A stretch of DNA of 64,000 bases from Falsiroseomonas algicola (GTDB lineage Bacteria > Pseudomonadota > Alphaproteobacteria > Acetobacterales > Acetobacteraceae), in assembly GCF_011040385.1 (NCBI RefSeq), contig NZ_JAAIKB010000001.1, positions 620,001 through 684,000 on the forward strand, in the 5' to 3' direction. The translations under genes and the position numbers were made by a program. Every line of letters starts with the position of its first letter. Within the stretch, counting starts at the first letter, position 1. Under the pieces are notes generated by a model. That model saw only the letters and a program-made list of their open reading frames with translations. It was not told the DNA's origin and searched no databases. Positions 1 through 9,568 of this stretch are shown in pieces.

Positions 1-488
1 TCCTGGCGGCCGAGGGCACGGCGCCCCGCGGCTGGCTCAGCCCCTGGATCGCGGAAAGCCGCACCACCCCCGATCTGCTGGCCGAGGCCGGCTACCGCTA
101 CACCATGAACTGGTGCGCCGATGACGCCCCGGTCTGGATGCGGACGCGGGGCGGCCCCCTGCTGGCCATGCCCTACCCGCAGGAGGTGAACGACATCCCC
201 GCCATCGTCGGCCGCAAGGATGGCGGCGACGCCTTCGCCGCCATGATCCTCGACGATTTCCATGAGCGCCTGCGCCAGGTGCGGGACGGGCTGCCCCAGG
301 TGATGGGCATCGCGCTGCACCCCTACATCATCGGCCAGCCCCACCGGATGCGGCACCTCCGCCGCGCGCTGGCCGAGATCGCGCAGCACCGCGACACCGT
401 CTGGATCACCACGGCCGGCGCCATCTTCGACCATGTGGCGAGCCTGCCGCCCGGGATCGTTCCGGGTGATTCCCGCGTTACGGCCTGA
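1..488 (+). CDS. Polysaccharide deacetylase family protein, C-terminal part
   Basis: Open from the window edge in the frame starting at base 3, so the N-terminus lies outside. The visible 161 residues include SPWIAES, a TPDLL segment, a YTMNW segment, and an ALHPYIIGQPHRM segment followed by an LRRAL helix. This is the layout of the C-terminal half of NodB-fold deacetylases of the PuuE/allantoinase-like type, where a late His-Pro sits near the metal site. The metal-binding Asp/His-x3-His motif would be upstream and cannot be checked. The lipocalin gene follows 19 bp downstream. The substrate is not readable from this fragment; purine-ring or N-acyl amide hydrolysis are both possible. Confidence 0.75.
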   Translation, partial: LAAEGTAPRGWLSPWIAESRTTPDLLAEAGYRYTMNWCADDAPVWMRTRGGPLLAMPYPQEVNDIPAIVGRKDGGDAFAAMILDDFHERLRQVRDGLPQVMGIALHPYIIGQPHRMRHLRRALAEIAQHRDTVWITTAGAIFDHVASLPPGIVPGDSRVTA

Positions 489-507
489 AACCGCCGGAGT
501 GCCAACC

Positions 508-1035
508 GTGATCCGCCGCCTGCTGCTCGCCCTGCCCCTGCTGCTCGCCGCCTGCGCCACGCCGCCCGCGGAACCCCCGCCCGCGACGGTCGCGAGCGTG
601 GACCTCGCCCGCTACGCCGGCACCTGGCACGAGATCGCCCGCTTCCCCAACAGCTTCCAGGACGGGCGCGGCCGCGCCTGCACCGACACCACCGCGACCT
701 ACACGGCCCGGCCCGACGGCACCGTCGGCGTCGTCAACCGCTGCCGGGATGCGCGCGGCGAGGAGGTGGTCGCGACGGCCAGCGCCTATGCCGTGGAGGG
801 CAGCGGCAATGCGAAGCTGCGGGTGACCTTCTTCTGGCCCTTCTACGGCGACTACTGGGTGATCGGGCTCGATCCGGATTACCGCTGGGCCGTGGTGGGC
901 GCGCCGGGGCGGAACTACCTCTGGGTGCTGTCGCGCACCCCGGCGATGGCGGAGGCCGACTACGCGGCGGCCGTGGCTATCGCCCGCGACCAGGGCTTCG
1001 ACATCGCGCGGCTGCAGCGCACCCCGCAACGCTGA
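508..1035 (+). CDS. Lipocalin family outer-membrane lipoprotein (Blc-like)
   Basis: Length 175 aa. I place the start at the GTG at 508 because GGAG at 496-499 is well spaced and the product then begins with a clean lipoprotein signal: two Arg, a Leu-rich core and lipobox LLAAC with Cys16. An ATG at 433 overlaps the upstream gene and would bury the signal. The mature part starts with the lipocalin first-strand motif (GTWHEIARFPN) and has late DYWVIGLDPDYRWAVVG and LWVLSRTP blocks typical of bacterial Blc. Such proteins bind lysophospholipid or fatty acids at the outer membrane. It converges on the sensor kinase gene with a 7-bp gap. Confidence 0.85.
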   Translation: MIRRLLLALPLLLAACATPPAEPPPATVASVDLARYAGTWHEIARFPNSFQDGRGRACTDTTATYTARPDGTVGVVNRCRDARGEEVVATASAYAVEGSGNAKLRVTFFWPFYGDYWVIGLDPDYRWAVVGAPGRNYLWVLSRTPAMAEADYAAAVAIARDQGFDIARLQRTPQR

Positions 1036-1042
1036 CGCCTTG

Positions 1043-3946
1043 TCAGGCGGTGACGCTGCCCACCCGCAGCAGCGGCACCACCCCCGAAGGCGCCACAACT
1101 CCCGCCAACGGCGCCTCCACCACGCAACTCACCCCCTCCGCCTCGAAGGCGATCCGCGTCGTGCCGCCGAGGTCATGCGCCAGGCTGCGCTCGATCAGCC
1201 GCGTCCCGAAGCCCGCCCGATCCGGCGCCACCACCGGCGGCCCGCCGCGCTCCGTCCAGCGCAGCCGGAACAGCGCGGGGTCGCCCGCCACCGTCTCCCA
1301 CGCGATCGTCACATGCCCGGCCTGGACGGAGAGCGCGCCGTATCTCAGCGCATTCGTCGCGAGTTCATGCAGCGCCATGGACAGCGTCACGGCCACGCGC
1401 GGCACCAGCCGCAGCGCCGGGCCCTGGACCCGGAAGCGCACCCCATCCACCCCGCCATGCGGCGCCAGCACGCCGGCCACGACCTCGTCGATATGCGCCC
1501 CCGCCCAGCCATCCCGGGTCAGCACGTCATGCGCCGCGGCCAGTGCCAGGATGCGCGCCTCCAGCCCCTTGCGGATGGCGGGGTCAGCGCCGCGCAGCGT
1601 CTGCGCCGCGATGCTCTGCACCGTCGCCAGCGTGTTCTTCACCCGGTGGTTCAGCTCATGCACCATCAGCCGCAGCCGGTCCGCATCCTCCCGCCGCGCC
1701 GTCACATCCTGCTGCCCGCCGCGGATCATCCGCACCGCGCCATCCGCCGCGCGGACGAATTCGCCGCGGCTCGCGATCCAGCGGACCTCCCCGGTATCGC
1801 CGCGGCGGATGCGGAATTCGAAGGCGAAGGTCACCATCGCCCGGTCCGCCATCGCGGCCAGGCGCCGGTCGCGCAGCGCCTCCCGATCCTCGGGATGCAC
1901 CATGTCAAGATGCGCGCCCTCCGGCAGCATCGAGGGCGGAGGCAGGGCCGGGTCCAGCCCGTAGAGCCGGTACATCATCTCCGACCAGTAGGTGGCGCCG
2001 CTCTCCATGTCGCAGGAGAAGAAGCCGATCGCCCCCGCCTCGCTCGCCAGGCGAAGCTGCGTCTCGCTCTCCCGCAGCCGGTCCTCCGCATGGATGCGCG
2101 CCGTGATGTCGACGGAGGAGCCGATCAGCCCCACCACCCGCCCCGCCGCGTCGCGGAAGGGCGCCTTGGTGGAGAGCCAGATGGCCGGCGTGCCGTCCGG
2201 CAGGCTCACCGCCTCCTCCAGCTGCTCCGCCTCGCCGCCATCCATGATTCGCTGGTCGTTTGCCCGCACCGCGGCGGCCTGGGCCGGGTCGTCCAGGAAT
2301 TCGGCGTCCGTGCGGCCCATGATGGCGTCGAGCGGCTTGCCGACCAGCGCGGCCACGCCCTCATTCGCCACCAGCATCCGGCCGTCCCGGTCCTTGGCGT
2401 AGACCACGCCGGGAACGGCGGCGATGAAGGCCCGGAGCAGCGTGACGGAGCGGTCCCGCTCCGCCTCCAGGGTCCGGCGCACCTCGATGTCCAGCAGCAC
2501 GCCGGGGAAGCGCAGCGGCGTTCCATCCGGGGCGTGATCGACGCGGCCATTCGCCTCGATCCAGCGGAACACGCCATCCCGTCCGCGCACGCGATACTGG
2601 TGGGCATAGGCGCCGCCGCGGCCGATCGCCTCCGCGATGGCGGCGCGCAGCCCGGCCAGATCCTCCGGATGCACCGTCGCGATCACCTGTTCGAGCGACA
2701 GGCCGGTGCGCCCCCGCGCGGCGTCGAGTCCGAAATAGAAGGCGAAGCGCTCATCCACCGTGAAGCTGTCCGATGGCAGGTCCCAGTCCCAGGTGCCGAC
2801 GATGGCCCCGGCGGCGAGCGCCAGATCCACCCGCTCCGCCTCCTGCCGCAGCCTTTCCTCCCGCGCCGCGATCGCGCCCTCCACCGCGACGAAGCCGCGG
2901 CGCAGCGCCTCCATCTCCGCCACGCGCGCAGGCGGCATGGCGGCGGCGCCGCCGACCGCCAGCGGCCCCTGCCCTGCCGCCAGGCCACGCGCATGCGCCT
3001 CCAGCCGCCGCACAGGTTGCAGCACCAGCCAGGCGACCAGCGCAGCCGTCCCGCAGCCCAGCGCCAGGGCCAGGGAGGCGCCGGCGGCCAGCGTCAGGGC
3101 CGTGACGCGCCAGCCCGCATCGAAGCCATCGGCGGGCTGGGCGGAGACCACCGTCCACCCCGCGGCATGGGCCAGGCGCTGGAAGCCGAAGACGTGCGGG
3201 GCGCCATCGATGCTGGCGGCGCGGTAGAAGCCCGAGGGACCGGCCGCGAGCAGCCGGCGGTTCTCCTCCGGCAGGCGCTGGCCGACGCGTCGGGCATGCA
3301 GCGCATCGGACCGCGCCACGACCACGCCCTGCCCATCGCTCAGGGACGCGAAGTGGTCGCCCGGCGCCTGCTGCGCCATCAGCACCCGCCGGAACACCCG
3401 CGCATCCATCCGCACCGCCAGCACGAAGGGGGTGTCGCCGCCCCGGACCACCGGCACGGCGACCCCCGCCGCCAGCCGCTCCTCCGCCCCCGCCTGCGGC
3501 GCCGGCAGAAGGTCCGTCACCATCGCCTGCCCCGTCGCCACGGCATCGCGATAGGCCGGGGTCGGGGGGCCGGGGTCGCTGCCCGGCGGCAGCGCGGTGT
3601 CCAGGATCGGCCGCAGGGTCGCGGCGTCCAGCAGCAGCGCGCTGGTACCGAAGGCGCCCGCGACGCGCCGCGCCTGGGCCTCGAACCGCGGCAGGTCGGG
3701 CACCGGCCCGTCCAGCGCCTCGGCGGCCGCCAGGCCACGCGCGATGCCGAGGTGGCGGTCGATCTCCCGGTCGAGCGCGCCGGCCAGGCCGCGCGCCGAC
3801 TCGATCAGCCGCGCCTCCGCGGCCTCCTGCCGCCCCTGCACGGCCTGCCAGGCCGCGAAGCCCCCGAAGCCCAGCGCAGGCAGCAGCACCGCCAGCAGCA
3901 GCGCGACCAGCAGCAGGGAGAAGCGGAGGCGCGGCGCGTCACGCAT
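1043..3946 (-). CDS. PAS-domain sensor histidine kinase, HWE family
   Basis: Length 967 aa. Residues about 8-30 form a membrane helix, followed by an extracytoplasmic sensor region of about 250 residues and a second helix near 282-308. Three PAS/PAC units follow (about 370-500, 500-630 and 630-755), each closing with a PAC-type segment. The H-box (ELNHRVKNTLATVQSIA) has its phospho-acceptor His near residue 765 and belongs to the HWE/HisKA_2 class. The N-box (LHELATNALRYGAL) is near 865 and a GFGTRLIE block near 920. HWE kinases often signal light, oxygen or general stress in Alphaproteobacteria. No response regulator or PhyR/NepR gene lies beside it, so the partner is unknown. Confidence 0.9.
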   Translation of the reverse strand: MRDAPRLRFSLLLVALLLAVLLPALGFGGFAAWQAVQGRQEAAEARLIESARGLAGALDREIDRHLGIARGLAAAEALDGPVPDLPRFEAQARRVAGAFGTSALLLDAATLRPILDTALPPGSDPGPPTPAYRDAVATGQAMVTDLLPAPQAGAEERLAAGVAVPVVRGGDTPFVLAVRMDARVFRRVLMAQQAPGDHFASLSDGQGVVVARSDALHARRVGQRLPEENRRLLAAGPSGFYRAASIDGAPHVFGFQRLAHAAGWTVVSAQPADGFDAGWRVTALTLAAGASLALALGCGTAALVAWLVLQPVRRLEAHARGLAAGQGPLAVGGAAAMPPARVAEMEALRRGFVAVEGAIAAREERLRQEAERVDLALAAGAIVGTWDWDLPSDSFTVDERFAFYFGLDAARGRTGLSLEQVIATVHPEDLAGLRAAIAEAIGRGGAYAHQYRVRGRDGVFRWIEANGRVDHAPDGTPLRFPGVLLDIEVRRTLEAERDRSVTLLRAFIAAVPGVVYAKDRDGRMLVANEGVAALVGKPLDAIMGRTDAEFLDDPAQAAAVRANDQRIMDGGEAEQLEEAVSLPDGTPAIWLSTKAPFRDAAGRVVGLIGSSVDITARIHAEDRLRESETQLRLASEAGAIGFFSCDMESGATYWSEMMYRLYGLDPALPPPSMLPEGAHLDMVHPEDREALRDRRLAAMADRAMVTFAFEFRIRRGDTGEVRWIASRGEFVRAADGAVRMIRGGQQDVTARREDADRLRLMVHELNHRVKNTLATVQSIAAQTLRGADPAIRKGLEARILALAAAHDVLTRDGWAGAHIDEVVAGVLAPHGGVDGVRFRVQGPALRLVPRVAVTLSMALHELATNALRYGALSVQAGHVTIAWETVAGDPALFRLRWTERGGPPVVAPDRAGFGTRLIERSLAHDLGGTTRIAFEAEGVSCVVEAPLAGVVAPSGVVPLLRVGSVTA

Positions 3947-4124
3947 GGCGGCTGCCTGGCACGGCGTGGCGCGCGGGCATTCCCAGGCCGGCAGGACGAA
4001 CGGCGCTCCCCTTCACGGCTTCGGCGCTAGCACGCCTCGCGGGCACTTGCCTCCCGGCGCGGGGCTCGGCGCCGCCCAATGGCCGGCGGCGGCCGATCAC
4101 GAAATCGCGCGCGCCCCGCCCCGT

Positions 4125-4964
4125 TCAGCCGAGCTCGAAGGTGGTGACGCCGAAGAGCCGCTCCAGCCGGATGGCCGGCGCCGGGCCGGTGTACATCCGC
4201 GCCGTCTCGAAGACCGGCTTGAGGCCGAGCCCCTCGGCCAGGGCCACCGCCTCCCGCCGCGGCTCCGCGACATCGAGGAAGACGGGACCGCCGGCGGGGA
4301 TGCGGGCGATCAGCGCCACCAGCAGCCGCTCCGCCACGCCGCGATCCTGCGCGACCAGCGGCCCGATCTTGTGCCCCTCCCGCGCCGGGCGGATGACGCC
4401 GAAGCCCGCGACCTCGCCGTCCCGCACCACCGCCAGCGCCACATGCCCCGGTGCCGAAAGCCAGGCGCGCAGGAAGGCCTCGCGCGCCGCCGGGAACACG
4501 CTCCGGTCCAGTGCCGCCAAGGCCGAGAACGGCACGCCCGACGCCTCCACCACATCCGCCGAAGCCGCCGCCGCACCTGCCGGCACGCCGCCGAACCGGA
4601 TGTTGTTCCAGGCCAGGGAGAAGCCCGACTTCCGGTAGTTCGCCTGCTGCGCCACGACACCATCGAGGCCGATGAGCCGCCCCGCCAGCCGCGCCATCGC
4701 TGCCTGCCAGACCCTCATGCCGAGGCCCTGCCCCCGCACCTCCGGCCGCGCGATGTAGAAGCCGATGAAGCCGAACTCCGTGCCGTAGCGCGTGGCGGAG
4801 ATGACGGAGGCGAGGCGCCCTCCCTCCTCCACCGCCAGGAACAGCCCGGGATCCTGCACGAGAAAGCAGCCGAGGTCCGACAGGCCGGGGTTCCACCCCT
4901 CCACCGCCGCCCATTCGACGGCGGTCACGGCTTCCTCGGGCGTCAGCGTGCGGACGGTGGTCAA
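4125..4964 (-). CDS. GNAT family N-acetyltransferase (tandem GNAT)
   Basis: Length 279 aa from a TTG start at 4964 that overlaps the stop of the upstream SDR (ATGCATTGACC), which suggests translational coupling. The first half has a GNAT core (FIGFYIARPEVRGQGLGMRVW) with an acetyl-CoA-binding R/Q-x-x-G-x-G/A-like loop near residues 76-84. The second half (VALAVVRDGEVAGFGVIRP to GPLVAQDRGVAERLL) resembles a second GNAT domain that typically lacks a full loop. The acceptor amine is unknown. It is the last gene of the minus-strand hutC-hutF-SDR-GNAT string, so a role near amino-acid catabolism is possible but unproven. Confidence 0.82.
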   Translation of the reverse strand: MTTVRTLTPEEAVTAVEWAAVEGWNPGLSDLGCFLVQDPGLFLAVEEGGRLASVISATRYGTEFGFIGFYIARPEVRGQGLGMRVWQAAMARLAGRLIGLDGVVAQQANYRKSGFSLAWNNIRFGGVPAGAAAASADVVEASGVPFSALAALDRSVFPAAREAFLRAWLSAPGHVALAVVRDGEVAGFGVIRPAREGHKIGPLVAQDRGVAERLLVALIARIPAGGPVFLDVAEPRREAVALAEGLGLKPVFETARMYTGPAPAIRLERLFGVTTFELG

Positions 4965-5716
4965 TGCATCACATCCCCGCCGTTGGGCGACAGCGTGGCG
5001 CCGACGAAGAAGTCGCCACCCGGGGAGGAAGCGAGCAGCAGCGCCGCCGCCGCGATCTCGGCCGGCTTGCCGACGCGCCCGATCGGCAGCCCCGCCCCCG
5101 TCCGCTCCGCCCAGCCTTCGCCGAGCTGCGCCGTCAGGTCGGTGGTGACGGGGCCCGGCGCGATGGCGTTGACCAGGATGCCCTTCGGCGCGCCCTCCCG
5201 CGACAGCGCGCGGACGAAGCCGACCAGCGCGGCCTTGGCGGTGACATAGGGCACGATCCCGATGCCGCCCTTGAAGGCGAGCTGCGAGGCCGTGACGATG
5301 ATCCGCCCGCGCCCACGCGCGGCCATCCCCTCCCACACCGCCTTGGCGCCGACCCAGGCCGCCTTCACATGCACGGCGATGACGCGGTCGAAGTGTTCAT
5401 CGGGCAGCGTCTCGAAGGGCCCGCGGAGGTTCATCCCCGCATTGCTGCACAGCACGTCGCAGGGGCCGAGCGCCGCCTGCGCGTCGCCGATGAAGGCGCG
5501 CAGCCCCTCGCTGTCCGCGACATCGACGGAGCGATGGAAGGCGCGCCGCCCGAAGCCCTCGATCCCCGCCGTCACCTCGGCGGCGCCTGCCGCGTCATCC
5601 AGGTGGCAGAAGGCGATGTCGGCGCCTTCGCGCGCGAAGAGCAGCGCCATCTCCCGCCCGATGCCCCGGCTGCCGCCGGTGATGATCGCGACCTGCCCCG
5701 CCAGTTGACCACTCAT
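4961..5716 (-). CDS. SDR family NAD(P)-dependent oxidoreductase
   Basis: Length 251 aa, the normal size for a classical SDR. It shows the cofactor motif TGGSRGIG near residues 13-20, the NAG motif (CSNAG), a catalytic Ser in VTASQ, and Tyr-x3-Lys (YVTAK). The start overlaps the hutF stop by 4 bp (ATGA), so the two are probably co-transcribed. FabG-like sequence suggests reduction or oxidation of a 3-oxo/hydroxy substrate. No SDR step exists in the standard histidine pathway, so its presence in the hut string is unexplained. Confidence 0.85.
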   Translation of the reverse strand: MSGQLAGQVAIITGGSRGIGREMALLFAREGADIAFCHLDDAAGAAEVTAGIEGFGRRAFHRSVDVADSEGLRAFIGDAQAALGPCDVLCSNAGMNLRGPFETLPDEHFDRVIAVHVKAAWVGAKAVWEGMAARGRGRIIVTASQLAFKGGIGIVPYVTAKAALVGFVRALSREGAPKGILVNAIAPGPVTTDLTAQLGEGWAERTGAGLPIGRVGKPAEIAAAALLLASSPGGDFFVGATLSPNGGDVMH

Positions 5717-7083
5717 GCCAGCAATCTCCGCATTGTCCGCGCAAACTGCTCCGCGATCGGGCCCGCGTCCACATGCCGCCCGGCCTCCACCACCACGCGC
5801 CCGCCGCAGACGACGGTGCGGACGGGGTTGCCCTGGCCGCTGAACACCCAGGCATCGAGCAAGCCGTCGCCGGCGCGCCCGACCAGCGTCGGATGATCGG
5901 GGTCGAGCTCCACCAGATCCGCCCGCATCCCAACCGCGATGGCGCCGAGCCTGCGGCCACTCGCCTGCGCGCCACCGGCCAGCGCGCCGTCGAGCAGCGT
6001 GCGCCCGGGATGCGGATTGGCCTCCCCCGTCGCCACGGCGCGCGCATGGTCGCGCAGCCGCTGGCTCGTCTCCAGCTGCCGCAGCTCGTCGCGCGGCGCG
6101 GTGCCTACATGGCTGTCCGTGCCGATGCCGAACCGCCCGCCCGCGCCAAGAAACCGAGTCAGCGCGAAGGTGCCGTCGCCGAGCGAGGCTTCCGTCGAGG
6201 GACAGAGCCCCGCCACCGCGCCCGTCTTCGCCAGGTCCTCCACCTCGCCCTCATCCATGTGGGTCGCGTGGATCAGCACCCAGCGCTCATCCACCGGCAG
6301 GCTGTCAAGGATCCAGCGCACCGGCCGCTTGCCCGTCACGGCAAGGCATTCCTCCACCTCCTTCGGCTGCTCCGCCGCATGGATGTGGATCGGTCCGTCG
6401 AAGCCCGAGACCTTGCGGATCATCGCCGGCGTGCAGGCGCGCAGCGAATGCGGCGCCAGCCCCACCGCCATCTGCGCATCACCGGCCGTCGCCTCCCGCG
6501 CGCCCTCCACGATGCGCGCGAAGCCGTCGAGGTCGTTGAGGAACCGCCGCTGCCCGTCATGCGGATCCTTCCCGAAGATGCCGCCATGCCGGTAGAGCGA
6601 GGGCAGCATCGTCATCCCGATGCCCACCCGCCGCGCCGCCGCCACATGCCGCTTCGCCATCTCGGCCGGGTCGGAATAGGGCGTGCCGTCGGGTTGGTGG
6701 TGCAGGTAGTGGAACTCGGCGACGGACGTGAACCCGTGCTCCAGCAGCTCCGCATAGAGCTGCGCGGCGACGGCTTCCGCATCCTCCGGCATGAAGAGCC
6801 CGACGAAGCGGTACATCGTCTCCCGCCAGGTCCAGAAGCTGTCGCGGCCTTCGGGACTGCGCCGTTCCGCGCCGCCCGCCATGGCGCGCTGGAAGGCATG
6901 GGAGTGCAGGTTCGGCACCCCCGGCACGACATGGCCGCGAAGGCGGCGCGTGGTGCCGGCCGGCCCCTCGAAGCCCGGCATCACGGCGGCGATGAAGCCC
7001 GCGCCATCGACCTCGACCAGCACATCCCGCGCCCAGCCGCCTGGCAGCAGCGCATCCGTGGCGATGAAGCGCCGCGTCACCAT
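5713..7083 (-). CDS. hutF: Formimidoylglutamate deiminase
   Basis: Length 456 aa. It is an amidohydrolase-superfamily enzyme that converts N-formimidoyl-L-glutamate to N-formyl-L-glutamate plus ammonia, the branch step of the five-enzyme histidine pathway. Visible metal-site features are NLHSHAF with His60 and His62, a later IHIHAAEQ with the metal His pair region, VLIHATHMD, and GIGTDSH. N-terminal RDVLVEVD and C-terminal RTVVCGGRVVVE form the usual composite beta-sandwich. It lies downstream of hutC on the same strand with a 43-bp gap. Its presence predicts an N-formylglutamate deformylase (HutG), which is not in this window. Confidence 0.93.
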   Translation of the reverse strand: MVTRRFIATDALLPGGWARDVLVEVDGAGFIAAVMPGFEGPAGTTRRLRGHVVPGVPNLHSHAFQRAMAGGAERRSPEGRDSFWTWRETMYRFVGLFMPEDAEAVAAQLYAELLEHGFTSVAEFHYLHHQPDGTPYSDPAEMAKRHVAAARRVGIGMTMLPSLYRHGGIFGKDPHDGQRRFLNDLDGFARIVEGAREATAGDAQMAVGLAPHSLRACTPAMIRKVSGFDGPIHIHAAEQPKEVEECLAVTGKRPVRWILDSLPVDERWVLIHATHMDEGEVEDLAKTGAVAGLCPSTEASLGDGTFALTRFLGAGGRFGIGTDSHVGTAPRDELRQLETSQRLRDHARAVATGEANPHPGRTLLDGALAGGAQASGRRLGAIAVGMRADLVELDPDHPTLVGRAGDGLLDAWVFSGQGNPVRTVVCGGRVVVEAGRHVDAGPIAEQFARTMRRLLA

Positions 7084-7126
7084 GGCAGCATTCCCCCCTG
7101 CACCCTTCCCGCATGGCCCATTCGCG

Positions 7127-7828
7127 TCAGCCGCGCAACGGCCCGCGCACCGACCGCACCGTCACCGCATGCCGGTCCCCCGGCCAGGTGATCCGCGCCG
7201 CCGTCACCGGCTGGTCGCCCCGCCAGGTGCGGCGCTCCATCACCAGGCACGCTTCCTCGAGCCCCATCCCCAGCGTGGAGGCCACCACGGCATCGGCGCC
7301 CGCCGCGCGGATGCGGTGCTCCGCCTCCGTCCAGGGCACGCGATGCAACAGCCAGGTGCCGGGCGGCAAGGCGGCGAAGGGCTCTTCGGCCGCCTCCGGC
7401 ACCGCCTCCAGGCTGATCAGCCGATCCTCCAGCGCCGCGGCGCGGCCCTCGCTGTCATGCCGCACCAGCAGTGCCAGCACGCGCGCGCCCTTCGGCACCA
7501 CGCCGAGCCGCGCCCGATCCGCCGCGCTCGCCACCCGCACCGCGCGCTTCAGCACGGCATGCGAATGCCCCGGCAGCATCTCCCGCATATCCGGCACGCC
7601 GAGCAGCTTCTCCTCGGATGGCGGCGCCGCGACGAAGCTCCCCGCCTTGCGCCGCCGCACCACCAGCCCCGCCGCCACCAGATCCGCCAGTGCGCGGCTG
7701 ACGGTCATGCGCGCCACCCCATGCGCCGCCACCAGCTCCTGCTCTGAAGGCAGCCGGTCCCCGGGCTTCAGGGCGCCCGAGAGGATCAGCCCCTCGATCT
7801 GCTGGCGGATGGCGGCGTGGCGGGTCAT
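7127..7828 (-). CDS. hutC: Histidine utilization repressor, GntR/HutC family
   Basis: Length 233 aa. The N-terminal winged helix (residues 1-65) has the GntR pattern: IRQQIEGLILSGALKPGDRLPSEQELVAAHGVARMTVSRALADL. The remaining 160 residues form a UTRA-type effector domain (DMREMLPGHSHAVLKRAVRV, then HRVPWTEAEHRIRA). HutC proteins bind urocanate and release DNA. The gene starts 6 bp from an 18-bp palindrome and faces hutU, which fits autorepression plus control of hutU. Confidence 0.92.
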   Translation of the reverse strand: MTRHAAIRQQIEGLILSGALKPGDRLPSEQELVAAHGVARMTVSRALADLVAAGLVVRRRKAGSFVAAPPSEEKLLGVPDMREMLPGHSHAVLKRAVRVASAADRARLGVVPKGARVLALLVRHDSEGRAAALEDRLISLEAVPEAAEEPFAALPPGTWLLHRVPWTEAEHRIRAAGADAVVASTLGMGLEEACLVMERRTWRGDQPVTAARITWPGDRHAVTVRSVRGPLRG

Positions 7829-7833
7829 GGCGC

Positions 7834-7851
7834 ATTATGTCTAGACATAAT
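7834..7851. promoter_or_regulatory. Perfect 18-bp palindrome, probable HutC operator
   Basis: ATTATGTCTAGACATAAT reads identically on both strands. It is a low-GC island in GC-rich DNA, in the 67-bp divergent gap between the hutC start (7828) and the hutU start (7896). The core TGTCTAGACA fits the inverted TGT...ACA half-sites of GntR/HutC operators. One site could control both directions. That it is the HutC site is inference from position and shape; no second copy was seen before hutH or hutF. Confidence 0.8.
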
Positions 7852-7895
7852 CCGAGGCATCGGCAATGCTGGATCGCCTCGACCGGGAGCCCCTC

Positions 7896-9566
7896 ATGTC
7901 CGATCCGCGCCGCCGCAACGCGCCTGCCATCCGCAGCCCCCGCGGGCTCGATCTTTCCTGCCGCCATTGGACGACGGAAGCCGCGATGCGGATGCTGATG
8001 AACAACCTCGATGACGAGGTGGCGGAGAAGCCCGGCGACCTCGTCGTCTATGGCGGCATCGGCCGCGCCGCGCGGGACTGGGAAAGCTATGAGCGCATCG
8101 TCGCCACGCTGAAGCGGCTGGAGGAGGACCAGACCCTGCTGGTGCAGTCCGGCAAGCCCGTCGGCGTCTTCCGCACCCATGCCGACGCGCCTCGCGTCCT
8201 GATCGCCAATTCCAACCTGGTCCCGCGCTGGGCGAGCTGGGAGCACTTCAACGAGCTCGATCGCAAGGGGCTCATGATGTACGGCCAGATGACGGCCGGT
8301 TCCTGGATCTATATCGGCTCCCAGGGCATCGTGCAGGGCACCTACGAGACCTTCGTCGAGGCCGGGCGCCAGCATTTCGGCGGCAGCCTCAAGGGGCGAT
8401 GGATCCTCACCGCGGGCCTCGGCGGCATGGGCGGCGCGCAGCCGCTGGCCGGTGTCTTCGCCGGCGCCTGCGTCCTCGCCGTCGAATGCCAGCCCAGCCG
8501 CATCGAGAAGCGACTGGAGACGCGCTACCTCGACCACCGCGCGGACACGCTCGATGAGGCGCTGGCCATGATACGCGCCGCCACGGCGGAGGGCCGCGCC
8601 ATCAGCGTCGGCCTGCTCGGCAATGCCGCCGATGTCTTCCCCGAACTGGTGAAGCGCGGCGTGGTGCCGGACATCGTCACCGACCAGACCAGCGCCCACG
8701 ACCCCGCCAATGGCTACCTCCCCGCCGGCTGGACGCTGGAGAAGTGGGAGGCGATGCGCGAATCCGATCCCGCCGCCGTCGCGGCCGCCGCGAAGAAGTC
8801 GATGGTCGGCCATGTCCAGGCCATGCTGGACTTCAAGCGCCTGGGTTCCGCCGTGCTGGACTACGGGAACAACATCCGCCAGATGGCGAAGGAGGAAGGC
8901 CTCGCCAACGCCTTCGACTTCCCCGGCTTCGTCCCCGCCTATATCCGCCCTCTCTTCTGCCGCGGCGTCGGCCCCTTCCGCTGGGCGGCCCTCTCCGGCG
9001 ATCCCGAGGACATCCGCAGGACGGATGCGAAGGTGAAGGAGCTGATCCCCGACGATCCGCATCTGCACAACTGGCTCGACATGGCGCAGCGCCGCATCGC
9101 CTTCCAGGGCCTGCCCGCCCGCATCTGCTGGGTCGGCCTCGGCCAGCGGGACCGGCTCGGCCTGGCCTTCAACGAGATGGTCGCGAAGGGCGAGATCGGC
9201 CCCATCGTCATCGGCCGCGACCACCTCGATTCCGGCAGCGTCGCCTCGCCGAACCGGGAGACGGAGGCGATGCAGGATGGATCGGATGCCGTCAGCGACT
9301 GGCCTCTGCTCAACGCGCTGCTGAACACGGCGTCGGGCGCCACCTGGGTGTCGCTGCACCATGGCGGCGGCGTCGGCATGGGATTCTCCCAGCATGCCGG
9401 CATGGTCATCGTCGCCGATGGCACGGAAGCCGCCGCGCGCCGCCTGGCCCGCGTGCTGTGGAACGACCCCGCCACGGGCGTGATGCGCCACGCCGATGCG
9501 GGCTACGCCATCGCCATCGACTGCGCGCGGGAGAAGGGGCTGGACCTGCCGATGCTGGCGCGATGA
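7896..9566 (+). CDS. hutU: Urocanate hydratase
   Basis: Length 556 aa, the family norm. The start at 7896 (MSDPRRRN) is preceded by GGGAG at 7885-7889; an in-frame ATG at 7866 lies 30 bp earlier and has a poorer site. It converts urocanate to 4-imidazolone-5-propionate with a tightly bound NAD+. Signature blocks are present: [31 protein letters not shown] (NAD-binding Gly cluster), [20 protein letters not shown], and [17 protein letters not shown] near the C-terminus. The gene is first in the plus-strand hut unit, but a minus-strand gene separates it from hutH. Confidence 0.96.
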   Translation: MSDPRRRNAPAIRSPRGLDLSCRHWTTEAAMRMLMNNLDDEVAEKPGDLVVYGGIGRAARDWESYERIVATLKRLEEDQTLLVQSGKPVGVFRTHADAPRVLIANSNLVPRWASWEHFNELDRKGLMMYGQMTAGSWIYIGSQGIVQGTYETFVEAGRQHFGGSLKGRWILTAGLGGMGGAQPLAGVFAGACVLAVECQPSRIEKRLETRYLDHRADTLDEALAMIRAATAEGRAISVGLLGNAADVFPELVKRGVVPDIVTDQTSAHDPANGYLPAGWTLEKWEAMRESDPAAVAAAAKKSMVGHVQAMLDFKRLGSAVLDYGNNIRQMAKEEGLANAFDFPGFVPAYIRPLFCRGVGPFRWAALSGDPEDIRRTDAKVKELIPDDPHLHNWLDMAQRRIAFQGLPARICWVGLGQRDRLGLAFNEMVAKGEIGPIVIGRDHLDSGSVASPNRETEAMQDGSDAVSDWPLLNALLNTASGATWVSLHHGGGVGMGFSQHAGMVIVADGTEAAARRLARVLWNDPATGVMRHADAGYAIAIDCAREKGLDLPMLAR

Positions 9567-9568
9567 GC

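Noticed and set aside
1040-4030. A 996-codon plus-strand frame over the sensor kinase
   Set aside because: Low-complexity Arg/His/Pro translation without any motif; the minus strand encodes an intact PAS/HWE kinase.
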